Made by a program: the position numbers and the translations under genes. DNA of 64,000 nucleotides from Salinisphaera shabanensis E1L3A (GTDB lineage: Bacteria; Pseudomonadota; Gammaproteobacteria; Nevskiales; Salinisphaeraceae), in contig NZ_AFNV02000011.1 in assembly GCF_000215955.2 (NCBI RefSeq), positions 62,001-126,000 on the forward strand, given 5' to 3'. Shown here one piece after another: positions 9,095-18,946 of the stretch; positions within the stretch are counted from its first letter, which is position 1; each line of letters starts with the position of its first letter. The notes below the pieces were generated by a model. It saw nothing but the letters and a program-made list of their open reading frames with translations, searched no databases and had not been told where the DNA came from.

Positions 9095-10594
9095 TTACAT
9101 CACCACCAGATCGAACTGTTCCGGTGTGTAGAGCGATTCGGACTGCAGGCGCACCGGCAGACCGGTGTTGGTACACACCTCGTGGAAGGCGCCCGAAAGC
9201 TCGTCGAGCAGCAAACCAATGATATCGGGCGAGGCCAGAATCAGCAGTTCCTCGACGCGTTGACTGTGCGCGATCCGCGTCATTTCGCGAAACAGCCCGA
9301 AGCACACGGTCTCGCCTGTCTTGACGAAGCCACGGCCCTGGCAGGTTTCGCAGGCGTGGCACATGAGCTGCTGCAATGATTCGCGGGTACGCTTGCGCGT
9401 GACTTCGACCAGCCCGAGCGGCGAGATCGCGCCGACGCTCGTTTTGGCCGGATCGGCATCGAGCGCGGCGCGCAGCGCGGTGAGGACCTGGGCCTTGTGG
9501 TCGGCGTCGACCATGTCGATGAAATCGATCACGATGATGCCACCGAGATTGCGCAGCCGTAGCTGGCGCGCGACGGTGTTGGCGGCCTCGATATTGGTAC
9601 GCAAGACGGTCTGTTCGAGGCTGCGCGTGCCGACATAGCCGCCGGTGTTCACATCGACGGTGACCATGGCCTCGGTCTGTTCGATGATCAGGAAACCGCC
9701 GGAGCGCAGCGGCACCTTCGGCGCCAGCGCGCGCTCGATGGCTTCTTCGACACCGTATTGAGAGAACAGCGGTACCGGTTTGGTGTAATGCAGGGTGCGC
9801 TCGGTGAATTCGGGTGCGAAACGCTGGGTAAAGCCGGTCATCTCCTGCCAGGCAGCTTCGTCGTCGATCGTGATCGCTGCGACTTCAGGCGTGAGCATGT
9901 CGCGCAGCATGCGAATCGGCAGGGCGAGATCGCCGTATAGCAGGGTTTCCGGGGGCACCGTGCGGCTCTGGGTGAGTATGTCGTTCCACACCGTGGCGAG
10001 AAAACGCATATCCGCGGCCAGCGCGTGATGCGGGGCGCCGTCGCCCACGGTGCGCACAATGAATCCGCCGGTCAGTCCCAGTTCTTCCCGAATACTCGCG
10101 ACGGAGCTACTCAGGCGTTCGCGTTCGGCTTCGTTTTCGATACGCGCGGACACGCCGATACGCGGGTTGTAAGGCATATAAACCAGAAACCGCGACGGAA
10201 TCGCCAGGTCGGTGGTCAGGCGCGCACCCTTGGTGCTCATCGCATCCTTGGAGACTTGAACCAGTATCCGGTCGCCCTGGTTCAGCCGGTTCTGAATTCT
10301 GGGCGCGACATCCTGCGTTTCGGCCGGTCGGCGAACCATGTCCGAAATCTGCAGAAATGCGGCACGTGGCAGGCCAACGTCGATAAACGCAGCCTGCATT
10401 CCGGCCAGCACACGCTGCACCTTGCCCAGATAGATATTGCCGACCACGCTACCGGTGGCATCGCGCTGAATATAGATTTCCTGCAGCACGCCGTTTTCCA
10501 GGTGGGCTGCCCGGGTTTCGCCCTGCGAGACGTTGACCAGAATCTCGATACGCGGCGATTCGAGCTCGGCCGCTGTCTGCCCGGAGGCGCTCAC
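9095..10594 (-). CDS. rng: ribonuclease G
   Basis: Ribonuclease E/G family endoribonuclease that matures 16S rRNA 5' ends and degrades some mRNAs. Visible features are an S1-type RNA-binding start (EILVNVSQGETRAAHLENG, then GNIYLGKVQRVLAGMQAAFIDVG), the DNase-I-like catalytic region with GGIIVIDFIDMVDADH, and the cysteine pair of the zinc link in CHACETCQGRGF. I choose the GTG at 10594 (499 residues, like E. coli RNase G). The upstream ATG at 10687 would add 31 residues unlike the family. No strong ribosome site precedes either start. The maf gene often found upstream of rng is absent. Confidence 0.92.
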   Translation of the reverse strand: MSASGQTAAELESPRIEILVNVSQGETRAAHLENGVLQEIYIQRDATGSVVGNIYLGKVQRVLAGMQAAFIDVGLPRAAFLQISDMVRRPAETQDVAPRIQNRLNQGDRILVQVSKDAMSTKGARLTTDLAIPSRFLVYMPYNPRIGVSARIENEAERERLSSSVASIREELGLTGGFIVRTVGDGAPHHALAADMRFLATVWNDILTQSRTVPPETLLYGDLALPIRMLRDMLTPEVAAITIDDEAAWQEMTGFTQRFAPEFTERTLHYTKPVPLFSQYGVEEAIERALAPKVPLRSGGFLIIEQTEAMVTVDVNTGGYVGTRSLEQTVLRTNIEAANTVARQLRLRNLGGIIVIDFIDMVDADHKAQVLTALRAALDADPAKTSVGAISPLGLVEVTRKRTRESLQQLMCHACETCQGRGFVKTGETVCFGLFREMTRIAHSQRVEELLILASPDIIGLLLDELSGAFHEVCTNTGLPVRLQSESLYTPEQFDLVVM

Positions 10595-10717
10595 CGCGTG
10601 CCGCGCACAAGCGCGTGGATACGAAACAGATTGTGCGAATTCAGTGCCATACGTTCGATTGTCTGCGCACAGCATGCGCGTCTGCAAGCCGTCCGGCGCG
10701 CTTCGAGTGTGCTGAGC

Positions 10718-11191
10718 TCAACCGCGATGATAAGGATGGCCGGTCAGAATACTGTGCGCGCGAAACAGCTGTTCGGCCAGAATCACACGCACCAGCGGGT
10801 GTGGCAGCGTTAACGGCGACAGCGACCAACGCCGGTGGGCGCGCGCGAGACTGTTGGGGCCGAGCCCATCCGGGCCGCCGACGAGCAGGGCTCTGTCGCG
10901 CCCATCGGCCAGCCATTCGCGCATCTGGGCTGCAAGTTGCTCGGTTGTCCATGGCTTGCCATCGATGGCGAGCGCAATCACGTCCTGATCGCCGGAGAGC
11001 GCGTCGCAGATGCGTCGGTCCTCATCGGCGATGGCGCGTTCGGGCTTGTGGCTCTGGCCCTTGCGATTACCGGGTGCGATTTCGGTGAGTTCCAGCCGAC
11101 ACTCGTGTGGCAGGCGCTTGGCGTAGTCGTCATAAGCGCTCGTGACCCACGCGGGCATGCGCCGGCCGACCGCCAGCAGGCGTATTCGCAT
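10718..11191 (-). CDS. rlmH: 23S rRNA (pseudouridine(1915)-N3)-methyltransferase
   Basis: A 157-residue SPOUT-class methyltransferase, close to the usual 155. It begins MRIRLLAVGRRMP and has the SAM-binding knot LLVGGPDGLG. Near the C-terminus are SLSPLTLPHPLVRVILAEQL and the terminal HPYHRG, both RlmH signatures. It modifies pseudouridine 1915 in helix 69 of assembled 70S ribosomes. It lies 18 bases downstream of rsfS, and the pair is highly conserved, supporting cotranscription from nadD onward. Confidence 0.95.
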   Translation of the reverse strand: MRIRLLAVGRRMPAWVTSAYDDYAKRLPHECRLELTEIAPGNRKGQSHKPERAIADEDRRICDALSGDQDVIALAIDGKPWTTEQLAAQMREWLADGRDRALLVGGPDGLGPNSLARAHRRWSLSPLTLPHPLVRVILAEQLFRAHSILTGHPYHRG

Positions 11192-11209
11192 TGCCGTCGC
11201 CCCGAAAGG

Positions 11210-11602
11210 CTAGTGAGTGGTCGAGCTTTCGCCAGCGATCGCGTCCATGTCCCAGAGTTTTTCCAGCTGGTAGTAGGCGCGCGTAACCGGCTGCATGATA
11301 TGCACGACCACGCCGTTGAGATCGATGAGCACCCACTCGGCCTGAGTCAGGCCTTCCACGCGGGGCTTGATGCCGGCGTCCTTGGCATGGGCGATCACGG
11401 TTTCGCCGAGTCGTTTGACGTGGCGTGCCGAGCGACCGCTACAGATGACCATATGATCGGCAATGGTGGTCAGCGCGGCGACATCAAGCACCTGGACGGA
11501 TTCGCCCTTGAGTTCGTCGACGGCTTCGATGGCCAGCTCGAGCAACGCATTGATCTGCGGATCGCTGTTGCGGGCGGATTCGGGCTTGTCTTGTAGATTC
11601 AT
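11210..11602 (-). CDS. rsfS: ribosome silencing factor RsfS
   Basis: A 130-residue member of the RsfS/Iojap family. It binds ribosomal protein L14 and blocks subunit joining in starvation (family knowledge). Typical motifs are visible: VLDVAALTTIADHMVICSGRSARHVKRLGE and, later, EWVLIDLNGVVVHIM (read as separate family signatures). It overlaps the end of nadD by 4 bases (ATGA-type junction), so translation is probably coupled. The order nadD-rsfS-rlmH is the standard bacterial arrangement. Confidence 0.95.
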   Translation of the reverse strand: MNLQDKPESARNSDPQINALLELAIEAVDELKGESVQVLDVAALTTIADHMVICSGRSARHVKRLGETVIAHAKDAGIKPRVEGLTQAEWVLIDLNGVVVHIMQPVTRAYYQLEKLWDMDAIAGESSTTH

Positions 11603-12264
11603 TGACTCGCGGCCGTGGCCGATTGGGACTGATAGACGCCTGCATCCATAATGTCGTCGAGCACAGCCGTGGGCAAGAGGTAGCGCGGACTTTCACCGCG
11701 CTGAAGCAGCTCGCGGATATAACTTGCCGAAATGACAAGCGGCGGCGGCATGTACGTATAGATATGGCCACAAAGCGTGCGATGCAATGCCTCGTGGCTG
11801 TCCGTCTGGCGCTGGGTCAGTGCTTCGGCGGCGGCGCCGTCGAGCTCACAGTCGATACCGGGGCGGTCGATAAGCACGATATGGGCGCTATCGAAAATGC
11901 GTTCCCATTCATGCCATTGGGGCAGTTTGGCGAACACGTCGCGGCCCATGATCAGACATAGCGGCGTATCCGGCATCTCGGCACGCATCGAAGCCAGCGT
12001 ATCGACGGTATAGGAGGGGCCGTCGCGCAGCAGTTCGCGGTCGTCCAGCCGCAGGCGTGGCTCGTCGCTGACCGCTACCCGAATCCATTTCGAACGCTGT
12101 CCGGGCGATGCCGTGGGTGCGCCGCGATGGGGCGGGCGCGCGCAGGGAACGAGGCGCACATGCGCAAGCTCAAGTGCTACGGCCATTTCCATGGCCAGGC
12201 GCAGATGGCCGTTGTGAACGGGATCGAACGTGCCGCCAAGGACACCGACAGGGGCCGTGCTCAA
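11599..12264 (-). CDS. nadD: nicotinate-nucleotide adenylyltransferase
   Basis: Transfers AMP from ATP to nicotinate mononucleotide in NAD synthesis. The motif VGVLGGTFDPVHNGHLRLA is the nucleotidyltransferase signature, with SYTVDTLASMR and later ISASYIRELL as the second signature. The open frame runs to 12321, but that start overlaps proA. A TTG at 12264 is preceded by CGGAGA at 7 bases, leaves a 25-base gap after proA and puts the GTFDPVHNGH motif at the usual distance. I therefore take TTG as start (221 residues). A rare start codon here may keep enzyme levels low. Confidence 0.92.
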   Translation of the reverse strand: MSTAPVGVLGGTFDPVHNGHLRLAMEMAVALELAHVRLVPCARPPHRGAPTASPGQRSKWIRVAVSDEPRLRLDDRELLRDGPSYTVDTLASMRAEMPDTPLCLIMGRDVFAKLPQWHEWERIFDSAHIVLIDRPGIDCELDGAAAEALTQRQTDSHEALHRTLCGHIYTYMPPPLVISASYIRELLQRGESPRYLLPTAVLDDIMDAGVYQSQSATAASQ

Positions 12265-12289
12265 AATAATTCTCCGAGAGCGATCAAGG

Positions 12290-13591
12290 CTAGCGAACGT
12301 GGCCGTCGCCGAACACGACATACTTGAGCGATGTCAGGCCTTCCAGACCGACGGGGCCGCGCGCATGCAGCTTGTCGGTGGAAATACCGATTTCCGCACC
12401 CAGGCCATATTCGAAGCCGTCGGCAAAGCGTGTCGACGCGTTGACCATGACCGACGACGAATCCACGGCCCGCATGAATGCCCGCGCCTTGGTCACGCTT
12501 TCGGTCACGATCGCATCGGTATGGTGCGAACCCCAGGTTTCGATATGGTCGATTGCCTCGTCCATGTGGTCGACGATCCTGATCGCGAGCACCGGTGCCA
12601 GGTATTCCTCGGCCCAGTCGGCGTCCGCAGCTGGCTTGACGCTCGCGCCCAGCAGCTTGCGCGTGCGCTGACAGCCGCGCAGTTCAACGCCGGCCTGGCG
12701 CAGATCCTGGGAGAGCGGTTTGAGTACGTCCTCGGCGATCGAGTCTGCGACCAGCAGCGTCTCCATCGTATTACAGGTGCCATACCGCTGCGTCTTGGCA
12801 TTCACCGCGATGGCGATGGCCTTTTCGATATCGGCATCATCGTCGATATAGACATGACACACACCATCGAGATGCTTGATCACCGGCATCTGGGCGTTGT
12901 CGGCCACGAATTCGATCAGGCCCTTGCCGCCGCGCGGCACGATCACATCTACATGTTCGGGCATGCGCAGCAATGCACCGACCGCGGCGCGATCCGTGGT
13001 TTCCACCACCTGGACGGCATCGGCAGGCAACCCGGCGTCGGTGAGCCCGCGACTAATACAGGCTGCGATCGCCTGATTGCTATGGGTGGCTTCCGAGCCG
13101 CCACGCAGAATCGCTGCGTTGCCGGATTTCAGACACAGCGCGGCGGCATCGGCGGTCACGTTCGGACGCGATTCGTAGATGATGCCGATCACGCCCAGCG
13201 GCACGCGCATGCGACCGACCTGAATACCGGAGGGCCGGTAGTTGAGATCGGTGATGCCGCCAATGGGATCGGCCAGGGCGGCGACCTGGCGCAGGCCTTC
13301 GGCCATCTGTTCGAGGCGCTTGTCGTTGAGTTCGAGACGTTCGAGCAGGGCGGTGTCGAGCTCGTCTCGCCCGTCGCGCATGTCGCGGGCATTAGCCGCC
13401 AGAATGCTGCTGCGCCCGGCGATCAGGGCTTCGGCAATCGCGAACAGCGCGGCGTTTTTCGCCCCCGGTTCGGCGGCGGCCATATGACGGGCTGCGGCCC
13501 GGGCACGCTTGCCCATGGCCTGCATCTGCCGTTCGATACGGGTTTGCGGACTGCTGTCCTGGTTTTCGCGATCGCTTAAATTGGCGCTCAT
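12290..13591 (-). CDS. proA: glutamate-5-semialdehyde dehydrogenase (gamma-glutamyl phosphate reductase)
   Basis: A 433-residue aldehyde-dehydrogenase-fold enzyme that reduces gamma-glutamyl phosphate with NADPH in proline synthesis. Start at the ATG at 13591 ([10 protein letters not shown]...) gives the family length; the frame extends to 13687 but would enter holA. Signatures include [38 protein letters not shown] and the catalytic cysteine in [13 protein letters not shown]. It begins 11 bases after the holA stop, so the two are cotranscribed. The holA-proA-nadD order is seen in several gammaproteobacteria. Confidence 0.95.
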   Translation of the reverse strand: MSANLSDRENQDSSPQTRIERQMQAMGKRARAAARHMAAAEPGAKNAALFAIAEALIAGRSSILAANARDMRDGRDELDTALLERLELNDKRLEQMAEGLRQVAALADPIGGITDLNYRPSGIQVGRMRVPLGVIGIIYESRPNVTADAAALCLKSGNAAILRGGSEATHSNQAIAACISRGLTDAGLPADAVQVVETTDRAAVGALLRMPEHVDVIVPRGGKGLIEFVADNAQMPVIKHLDGVCHVYIDDDADIEKAIAIAVNAKTQRYGTCNTMETLLVADSIAEDVLKPLSQDLRQAGVELRGCQRTRKLLGASVKPAADADWAEEYLAPVLAIRIVDHMDEAIDHIETWGSHHTDAIVTESVTKARAFMRAVDSSSVMVNASTRFADGFEYGLGAEIGISTDKLHARGPVGLEGLTSLKYVVFGDGHVR

Positions 13592-13602
13592 GACTTCTGG
13601 TT

Positions 13603-14646
13603 TTACTGGAAACGATTGGATACAAGGCAGGACGTGCGCGGTGGCTCGCCCGCCAGACCGAGGGTCAATGTTACCAGTTCGTCCCACGCGCGCCCGACGG
13701 CTGCGCCTTTGTTGACCTGATCCAGCCTGGATGCGCGGCGTAGCAACTCGGACAGCATGTTCGGATCGGCCCGTGTCGCGGCTTCGCCGAGCTGGCGCTT
13801 GCGCGCGGGCGGCATGAAGATCTTGCCCAGCATGGCATCCAGCCGGTTGGCACGCGCGGCAAGCGCGGCCTGATAAAGCATGCGGATTTCACGCACCAGC
13901 GCCCAGGTGATCGGTATCGCGTCCACGCCTTCGGCGCGCAGTTTGGCGAGCGTTTTCAACGCACTGACGCTATCGCCGGCCAGTGCTTTGGCGGGCAGGT
14001 CGAAAATGCCGAAACGGCTGTGATCGCTCGCGGCCGCCGCGATTTCGGCCGCTCCGATGGTTTCGTTCGGGTGCAGTAGCGCAAGACGATCGATTTCCTG
14101 GGCGGCGGCCAAGAGATTGCCTTCGGTCTGTTCGGCCAGCAGTGCGACCGCGTCGCGATCGAGCGCCAGCCCGTTCGCACGCGCGCGTTGCTCTACCCAT
14201 TGCGCCATGCGTGCGCCGGGCAGCGGCCAAGCGTACATTGCCACTCCGGCTTTGGACATGGCCTTGTACCAGGCGCTTTTACGGGCGCTGGCCGCAAGCG
14301 GCGTAGCCACGATCAAAAGCAGCGTCGTATCGGGCGCGTTCTTGGCATAGTCGCTGATCGCCGCACTGCCGGGCTTGCCGGGGCCCTTGTCGGTGAGATG
14401 CAGCTCGAGCAGGCGTTTTTCCGAAAACAGCGACAGACTCGCGCCGGCGCTGGCCAGCTGGCCCCAGTCGAAACCGGGCTCGGCATGGAGCACTTCACGT
14501 TCGTCGAAGCCCTGATGGCGTGCAGCAGCGCGCAGCGCATCCGCGGCCTCGAGCACCTGCAGCGGTTCGTCGCCGGCCAGCAGATAGCAGCGGGCCAGGG
14601 GCTGGGTTTCGATCTGGCGCTGAAACTGGTCGGGGCGCAACTCCAC
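13603..14646 (-). CDS. holA: DNA polymerase III delta subunit
   Basis: A 347-residue clamp-loader delta subunit that opens the beta sliding clamp. The N-terminus [13 protein letters not shown] followed by [20 protein letters not shown], and the [17 protein letters not shown] clamp-binding element, are typical of HolA. The degenerate AAA+ fold without a Walker A fits delta. The lptE gene, usually immediately upstream of holA in gammaproteobacteria, is not here; speD lies upstream instead. Downstream proA follows after 11 bases. Confidence 0.93.
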   Translation of the reverse strand: MELRPDQFQRQIETQPLARCYLLAGDEPLQVLEAADALRAAARHQGFDEREVLHAEPGFDWGQLASAGASLSLFSEKRLLELHLTDKGPGKPGSAAISDYAKNAPDTTLLLIVATPLAASARKSAWYKAMSKAGVAMYAWPLPGARMAQWVEQRARANGLALDRDAVALLAEQTEGNLLAAAQEIDRLALLHPNETIGAAEIAAAASDHSRFGIFDLPAKALAGDSVSALKTLAKLRAEGVDAIPITWALVREIRMLYQAALAARANRLDAMLGKIFMPPARKRQLGEAATRADPNMLSELLRRASRLDQVNKGAAVGRAWDELVTLTLGLAGEPPRTSCLVSNRFQ

Positions 14647-14753
14647 GGCTCTACCTCGCTAGGGACAACACACGGTGTGGCCGATGAAAAAGATCAGGTG
14701 CACGAGCCAATATCTGCATATGCACGATGCGCGCCACGGCGTGCACGCGCGCT

Positions 14754-15536
14754 TTATTCGCTGTCGTTTGCGCCGTTGGCGAAATTGCGCCCGTAGAAGA
14801 TTTCGTTGACCTCGGATTCGATTCGATCCGTAAGCTCTGCGGCTTCTTCTTCGGATAGGTCCGCCGCTTTTTCGGCGAACAGATAGTCGTCCAGCGAAAA
14901 CTCGGTAAGCCGCATCTTGGTATGGAAGATGCGTTCGGCAAGCACGTTCACGTCGATCATCTGGTAACGGTTGCAGATGTCTTCAGGAATATAGTCCTGG
15001 ATCGAATTGATCTCGTGATCGATGAAGTGCTTCACGCCGTCCACATCACGCGTGAAACCGCGCACGCGGTAATCCATCGATACCACGTCGGATTCGAAGC
15101 TGTGAATGAGATGATCGAGCGCCTTGAGCGGCGAGATCAGCCCGCAGGTCGAGACATCGATATCGGCCCGAAACGTCGAAATACCGTTGTCCGGATGAAA
15201 CTCCGGATAGGTATGCACGGTGATATGGCTCTTGTCGAGATGGCCGACCACAGCATCCGGCGTGGGGCCGTCGTAGGCGGCTTCTTCGGCGATGAGAATG
15301 GTCACGCTCGCGCCCTCGGGCTCGTAGTCCTGGCGGGCTATATTGAGGATATGCGCGCCGATGATGTCCGAGACTTCGGTGAGAATCTGGGTTAGCCGGT
15401 CGGCGCTGAACATGTCGTCGAGATAGGCGACATACGCCTTCTTCTGCTCTTGCGTACGCGCATGGCAGATGTCGTAGATGTTGAACGACAGCGACTTGGT
15501 CAGATTGTTGAAGCCGTGCAGGCGCAGTTTTTCCAT
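14754..15536 (-). CDS. speD: adenosylmethionine decarboxylase proenzyme
   Basis: A 260-residue pyruvoyl-dependent enzyme of the E. coli class. It makes decarboxylated SAM, the aminopropyl donor for spermidine. The self-cleavage site lies in [13 protein letters not shown]: cleavage before Ser103 generates the pyruvoyl group. Other conserved stretches are [18 protein letters not shown] and [16 protein letters not shown]. It is followed by about 100 bases of non-coding sequence before holA. The 180-base gap upstream toward the OsmC gene probably holds its promoter. Confidence 0.95.
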   Translation of the reverse strand: MEKLRLHGFNNLTKSLSFNIYDICHARTQEQKKAYVAYLDDMFSADRLTQILTEVSDIIGAHILNIARQDYEPEGASVTILIAEEAAYDGPTPDAVVGHLDKSHITVHTYPEFHPDNGISTFRADIDVSTCGLISPLKALDHLIHSFESDVVSMDYRVRGFTRDVDGVKHFIDHEINSIQDYIPEDICNRYQMIDVNVLAERIFHTKMRLTEFSLDDYLFAEKAADLSEEEAAELTDRIESEVNEIFYGRNFANGANDSE

Positions 15537-15715
15537 GGCGAATTCAATGGGGGTGCGGTGTAAGCCTGAGCGGTCGAGTTCAACGTGGGCTGGCTGCCGA
15601 TTTCAGCACGTCGCGCCCTGTGCTGCGTTATTCGACCGGGTTCAATAGGCGATGAAATGGCGCAGTATCCGCGCCCGAGCGCGCACGTCAAGCGTAACGG
15701 GCGCGCATCACTCGA

Positions 15716-16132
15716 TCAGCCGGCTTCGATCGTGTAATCGTGCGTGATGTTCACACTCGACTGCAGCATGATCGAGGCTGAACAGTACTTCTCGGCCGAC
15801 AGTTGCACGGCGCGTGCGACATGCTTTTCGTTGAGGTTCTCGCCGGCGACGAAAAACTGCAAGTGGATATCGGTGAATACCTTCGGGTCGGTGCTCGCGC
15901 GCGTGCCGTCCACTTCAATACGGCAGCCGGTCACCTCTTGGCGCGACTTCTTGAGGATATGCATCACGTCCATGGCACTGCAGCCGCCCACGCCCAGAAG
16001 GATCATTTCCATGGGCCGGAAGCCGGCGTTTTCGCCGCCGATATCAGGCGGCCCGTCGATGGTGACTTCGTGGCCGCTATCAGCGGTCCCGGAGAACTGA
16101 AGCTGGCCCTGCCAATCGATAGTTGCTTTCAT
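15716..16132 (-). CDS. OsmC family protein (YhfA-like)
   Basis: A 138-residue OsmC/Ohr-fold protein. Two cysteines at the expected active-site positions are present: Cys51 in GVGGCSAMDVMHIL and Cys117 in EKYCSASIML. These form the peroxide-reducing pair in Ohr/OsmC enzymes. The sequence around GFRPMEMILLG resembles the YhfA branch, whose substrate is unsettled. It lies upstream of speD on the same strand. Organic peroxide or reactive-sulfur reduction is likely for the family, but the specific role is inferred. Confidence 0.88.
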   Translation of the reverse strand: MKATIDWQGQLQFSGTADSGHEVTIDGPPDIGGENAGFRPMEMILLGVGGCSAMDVMHILKKSRQEVTGCRIEVDGTRASTDPKVFTDIHLQFFVAGENLNEKHVARAVQLSAEKYCSASIMLQSSVNITHDYTIEAG

Positions 16133-16292
16133 TTACGGTCGTGATCGTCGGGGTGATGGATCGACGATGGGGCCGCTCGAAGACAAAAAAAGTGTCGCCT
16201 GGCGCGTAATCGTTGCCGCGCAAGTGCGGCGCCCGCGCAACGGATACCAGATATCGTCGCGACGTGACGGCCAATATCTCTGGCGAAACGGA

Positions 16293-16320
16293 ATCGGGGC
16301 GAGCATCAGCCCGCCCCGAT
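16293..16320 (-). terminator. candidate terminator hairpin after the calcium-repeat lipoprotein gene
   Basis: A perfect 9-base-pair stem (ATCGGGGCG / CGCCCCGAT) with a 10-base loop starts 17 bases after the stop at 16337. On the minus strand it is followed by a short mixed T stretch (TTCCGTTT) instead of a clean T run, so it may be a weak terminator or an mRNA end stabiliser. Confidence 0.5.
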
Positions 16321-16336
16321 CCGAAGGCCGCCTTGT

Positions 16337-17620
16337 TTACGGCTGGGTCGCTGTGACCGTATCCAATGTGCCGGTCTGCGCGCAGCCTGCATAGACATCC
16401 AGGCTCGACAGCACGCTTGCCGCGCCATTGAGACTGATCCGGATGGCGTCGTACGTTTCATCCGTTTCGAATGTAACCAGACGACGGTCATCGCTGGACA
16501 GCAGGCCGACCAGATCCAGCACCAACAGGTTGCTACTGGTTGCTTCGTCGACGAGCACGCCGTTGCGCAACACGCCGATCGTGATGCCTTCGATCAACTC
16601 CAGGTCGAGTAGCGAATCGGGCGAAGACAGCACCAGACCGGCCTGGCCGGGATCGAAGTCATCCGCCTGAGTGCTTGATATCGTGAGCGAGGCATCGCTG
16701 CCGCCAAGCAACGGAAGGCCTACGGGTACCGAGATGTTAGCGGCGTTGTCGAGATTGCTGTCGATCGCCGCACGCGTATTTGTAACGCCGCACAGCAAGC
16801 AGGTGGCCGAGGTCTGGGTCATGACCGTGGCATTCGGGTCGATGATCGGCGTAAACGGTGTACTCGGGTGCACGCTGCAGCTGGCGACATTGGCATTACC
16901 GCCGCCGTTACCGCCGCTACCACCGTTATCCGTACCCGGCGTCGTATCGCATGCATCACCCGTGTCGTCACCGTCGGTATCGGTTTGATCCGGATTGCGA
17001 ATGGCCGGGCAATTGTCGTCGGCATTAGCCACGCCGTCGTTGTCTGTATCGCCCTGACACATATCGCCGACACTGTCGTCGTCGCTATTGGCCTGCTCGT
17101 TATTGGCTGCGACCGGGCAGTTATCGACGTCATCTTCCACGCCATCACCATCTGTGTCGTCATCACAGGCGTCGCCGACGCCGTTATGGTCGGTATCGGT
17201 CTGTAGTGGATTGGCGACCGCCGGGCAGTTGTCGATGCCATCATCGACGCCATCGGCATCTCCATCGTTGTTCGTGTCGCAGGCGGCGCCTATACCGTCG
17301 TCATCGACATCGGTCTGGCCACTGTTGCTCGTGAACGTGCAGTTATCCTGCCCATTCGCGAAATCGTCGCCATCGACATCGTTAGCGCAAGCATTGCCGA
17401 TACCGTCGTTGTCGAGATCGCTCTGGTCCTCATTTGCAACAAGCGGGCAGTTGTCGTTGGCGTCGATGGCACTGTCCTGATCGCTATTCTGCGTGGTGCT
17501 TACAGGCGTCTGATCGGGCTGAGAGTCGCCACCGATATCGACGTTTCCGTCGCCGTTGCAGCCCACCAGGGCGATAGTGAGCAGTAGCAGCAGGAATGCT
17601 ATTACCTGATTCCTTTTCAT
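16337..17620 (-). CDS. lipoprotein with thrombospondin type-3 calcium-binding repeats
   Basis: Start at ATG 17620, preceded by a strong GGAGGGGG ribosome site; 427 residues. The N-terminus is a lipoprotein signal (MKRNQV, hydrophobic run, lipobox LVGC with Cys21). Residues ~50-205 hold five DNC(P/T) repeats with intervening D-x-D-x-D-G motifs (for example DTDGDGVEDDVDNCP), the thrombospondin type-3 / OmpA-linker calcium-binding pattern. The C-terminal ~200 residues, with several cysteines (CSVHPSTPF, TCLLCGV, YAGCAQ), match no family I recognise. It is probably on the outer membrane and calcium-stabilised. The function is unknown. Confidence 0.8.
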   Translation of the reverse strand: MKRNQVIAFLLLLLTIALVGCNGDGNVDIGGDSQPDQTPVSTTQNSDQDSAIDANDNCPLVANEDQSDLDNDGIGNACANDVDGDDFANGQDNCTFTSNSGQTDVDDDGIGAACDTNNDGDADGVDDGIDNCPAVANPLQTDTDHNGVGDACDDDTDGDGVEDDVDNCPVAANNEQANSDDDSVGDMCQGDTDNDGVANADDNCPAIRNPDQTDTDGDDTGDACDTTPGTDNGGSGGNGGGNANVASCSVHPSTPFTPIIDPNATVMTQTSATCLLCGVTNTRAAIDSNLDNAANISVPVGLPLLGGSDASLTISSTQADDFDPGQAGLVLSSPDSLLDLELIEGITIGVLRNGVLVDEATSSNLLVLDLVGLLSSDDRRLVTFETDETYDAIRISLNGAASVLSSLDVYAGCAQTGTLDTVTATQP

Positions 17621-18139
17621 CTGAGTCCCCCTCCGTTTGGTACTGCGCATCGCACCATTGCGCGTGCACTTGGAAAAACCAAACCACAACCACATTCGAC
17701 TTGTCACGTATTTGTAGCCCACTAAAAAGCTCAAGAAAATACGAGAGCCGCTTTATTTTGAAGGTGTCTCGAAACGCGGGCTTCATGCGAAAAAAAATTT
17801 TGAGAAACAATAATTTTTGATTCTTATTAGTTCTTTGTATGTAGAATAAAATGAATTTAAAAGACAGATATCGGATTATCAGTTTTAAAAGGGGGTTTTG
17901 TATTTTTCTCTATTTTTCCGTGAGCTGCGCGCGCAAATGGGCTTTGCTGGAACCGGCTCGATAGCTGGCTTTTTCAGCTGAGACAGGCCGCATACGGGTT
18001 TTTGTTTGGGTCGAGATTTCTGTGCGCCGGCCGACGTGAAACGCGCACTCACAGCTGTGCCACGAACACGAAAGTGTCCGCAGAAAGCCGGGGACTGGCT
18101 TGTCGGGCGGGTGTTATCGCGCGGCTGGGGTTGCGACTG
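17621..18139. promoter_or_regulatory. AT-rich intergenic region upstream of the lipoprotein gene and downstream of trpC
   Basis: About 520 bases without a convincing gene. The part around 17790-17930 is strikingly AT-rich compared with its GC-rich surroundings and contains several TATAAT-like words on the minus strand. It probably holds the lipoprotein promoter and may bind H-NS-like proteins. I cannot single out one -35/-10 pair with confidence. The part next to trpC (18000-18139) shows no clear T-run terminator. Confidence 0.4.
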
Positions 18140-18946
18140 CTATCGGAGTGGATCCAGCAACGCGCACAACGCGGTACCAGGATCGGGCTCACGCATGAAG
18201 GACTCGCCGATCAGGAACGCGCCGAAACCGGCCTCTGCGAGTTGGGTCAGGTCGGCCGGTGTATGAATACCGCTTTCGCTGACCAAAAGCCGATTGGGGG
18301 GAATGGTATCGCGGAGGTCGATGCTCGTATCGAGAGTGGTCTCGAAGGTGTGTAGATCGCGGTTGTTGATACCCAGAATCGTGCGCTCTGGGAGTTCGAG
18401 CGCGCGTTCGAGTTCTTCGCTGTCGTGCACTTCGGCGAGTACGTCCATGCCCAGTTCGAAGGCGCGATCGGCGAGTTCGGCCATGAGTTCGGTATTCAGG
18501 GCGGCGGCAATCAGGAGAATGCAGTCGGCGCCCATGGCACGGGCCTGATCGACCTGGATGGTATCGATCATGAAATCCTTGCGTAGCACGGGCAGGTCGC
18601 AGGCCTGGCGGGCCAGGGCCAGAAAGTCGTTGTCGCCTTGAAAGAAATCGCGATCGGTGAGTACCGACAGACAGGCCGCGCCGCCGGCGGCATAGCGCTC
18701 GGCCAGCCAGGCGACGTCGAAATCCTCGCGGATCAGCCCTTTGCTGGGTGATGCCTTTTTGATTTCAGCGATCACTGCGCGTGGCGCTTTGGCACGCAGC
18801 GCATCGGCGAAGCCGCGCGGCGCGAAGGCGCGTTCGACGGCGGCGTTCAGTTCTGCGGTCGAGGTCTGGGTACGAAACGCATCGATTTCTTCGCGCTTGC
18901 GCACGAGGATGCGGTCGAGGATCGTATCGGTCGTACGTACGCTCAT
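18140..18946 (-). CDS. trpC: indole-3-glycerol phosphate synthase
   Basis: A 268-residue TIM-barrel enzyme that closes the indole ring in tryptophan synthesis. It is a stand-alone TrpC, not fused to TrpF. Conserved segments are VIAEIKKASPSKGLIREDFD, YAAGGAACLSVLTDRDFFQG, PVLRKDFMID and ILGINNRDLHTFETTLD. It overlaps trpD by 4 bases and is the last gene of the trpEGDC operon. Confidence 0.97.
   Translation of the reverse strand: MSVRTTDTILDRILVRKREEIDAFRTQTSTAELNAAVERAFAPRGFADALRAKAPRAVIAEIKKASPSKGLIREDFDVAWLAERYAAGGAACLSVLTDRDFFQGDNDFLALARQACDLPVLRKDFMIDTIQVDQARAMGADCILLIAAALNTELMAELADRAFELGMDVLAEVHDSEELERALELPERTILGINNRDLHTFETTLDTSIDLRDTIPPNRLLVSESGIHTPADLTQLAEAGFGAFLIGESFMREPDPGTALCALLDPLR

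Noticed and set aside
16181-16200. T-rich run on the minus strand upstream of the OsmC gene as a terminator
   Set aside because: No stable stem with a proper loop precedes the T run. The hairpin at 16293-16320 is a better end for the upstream gene.
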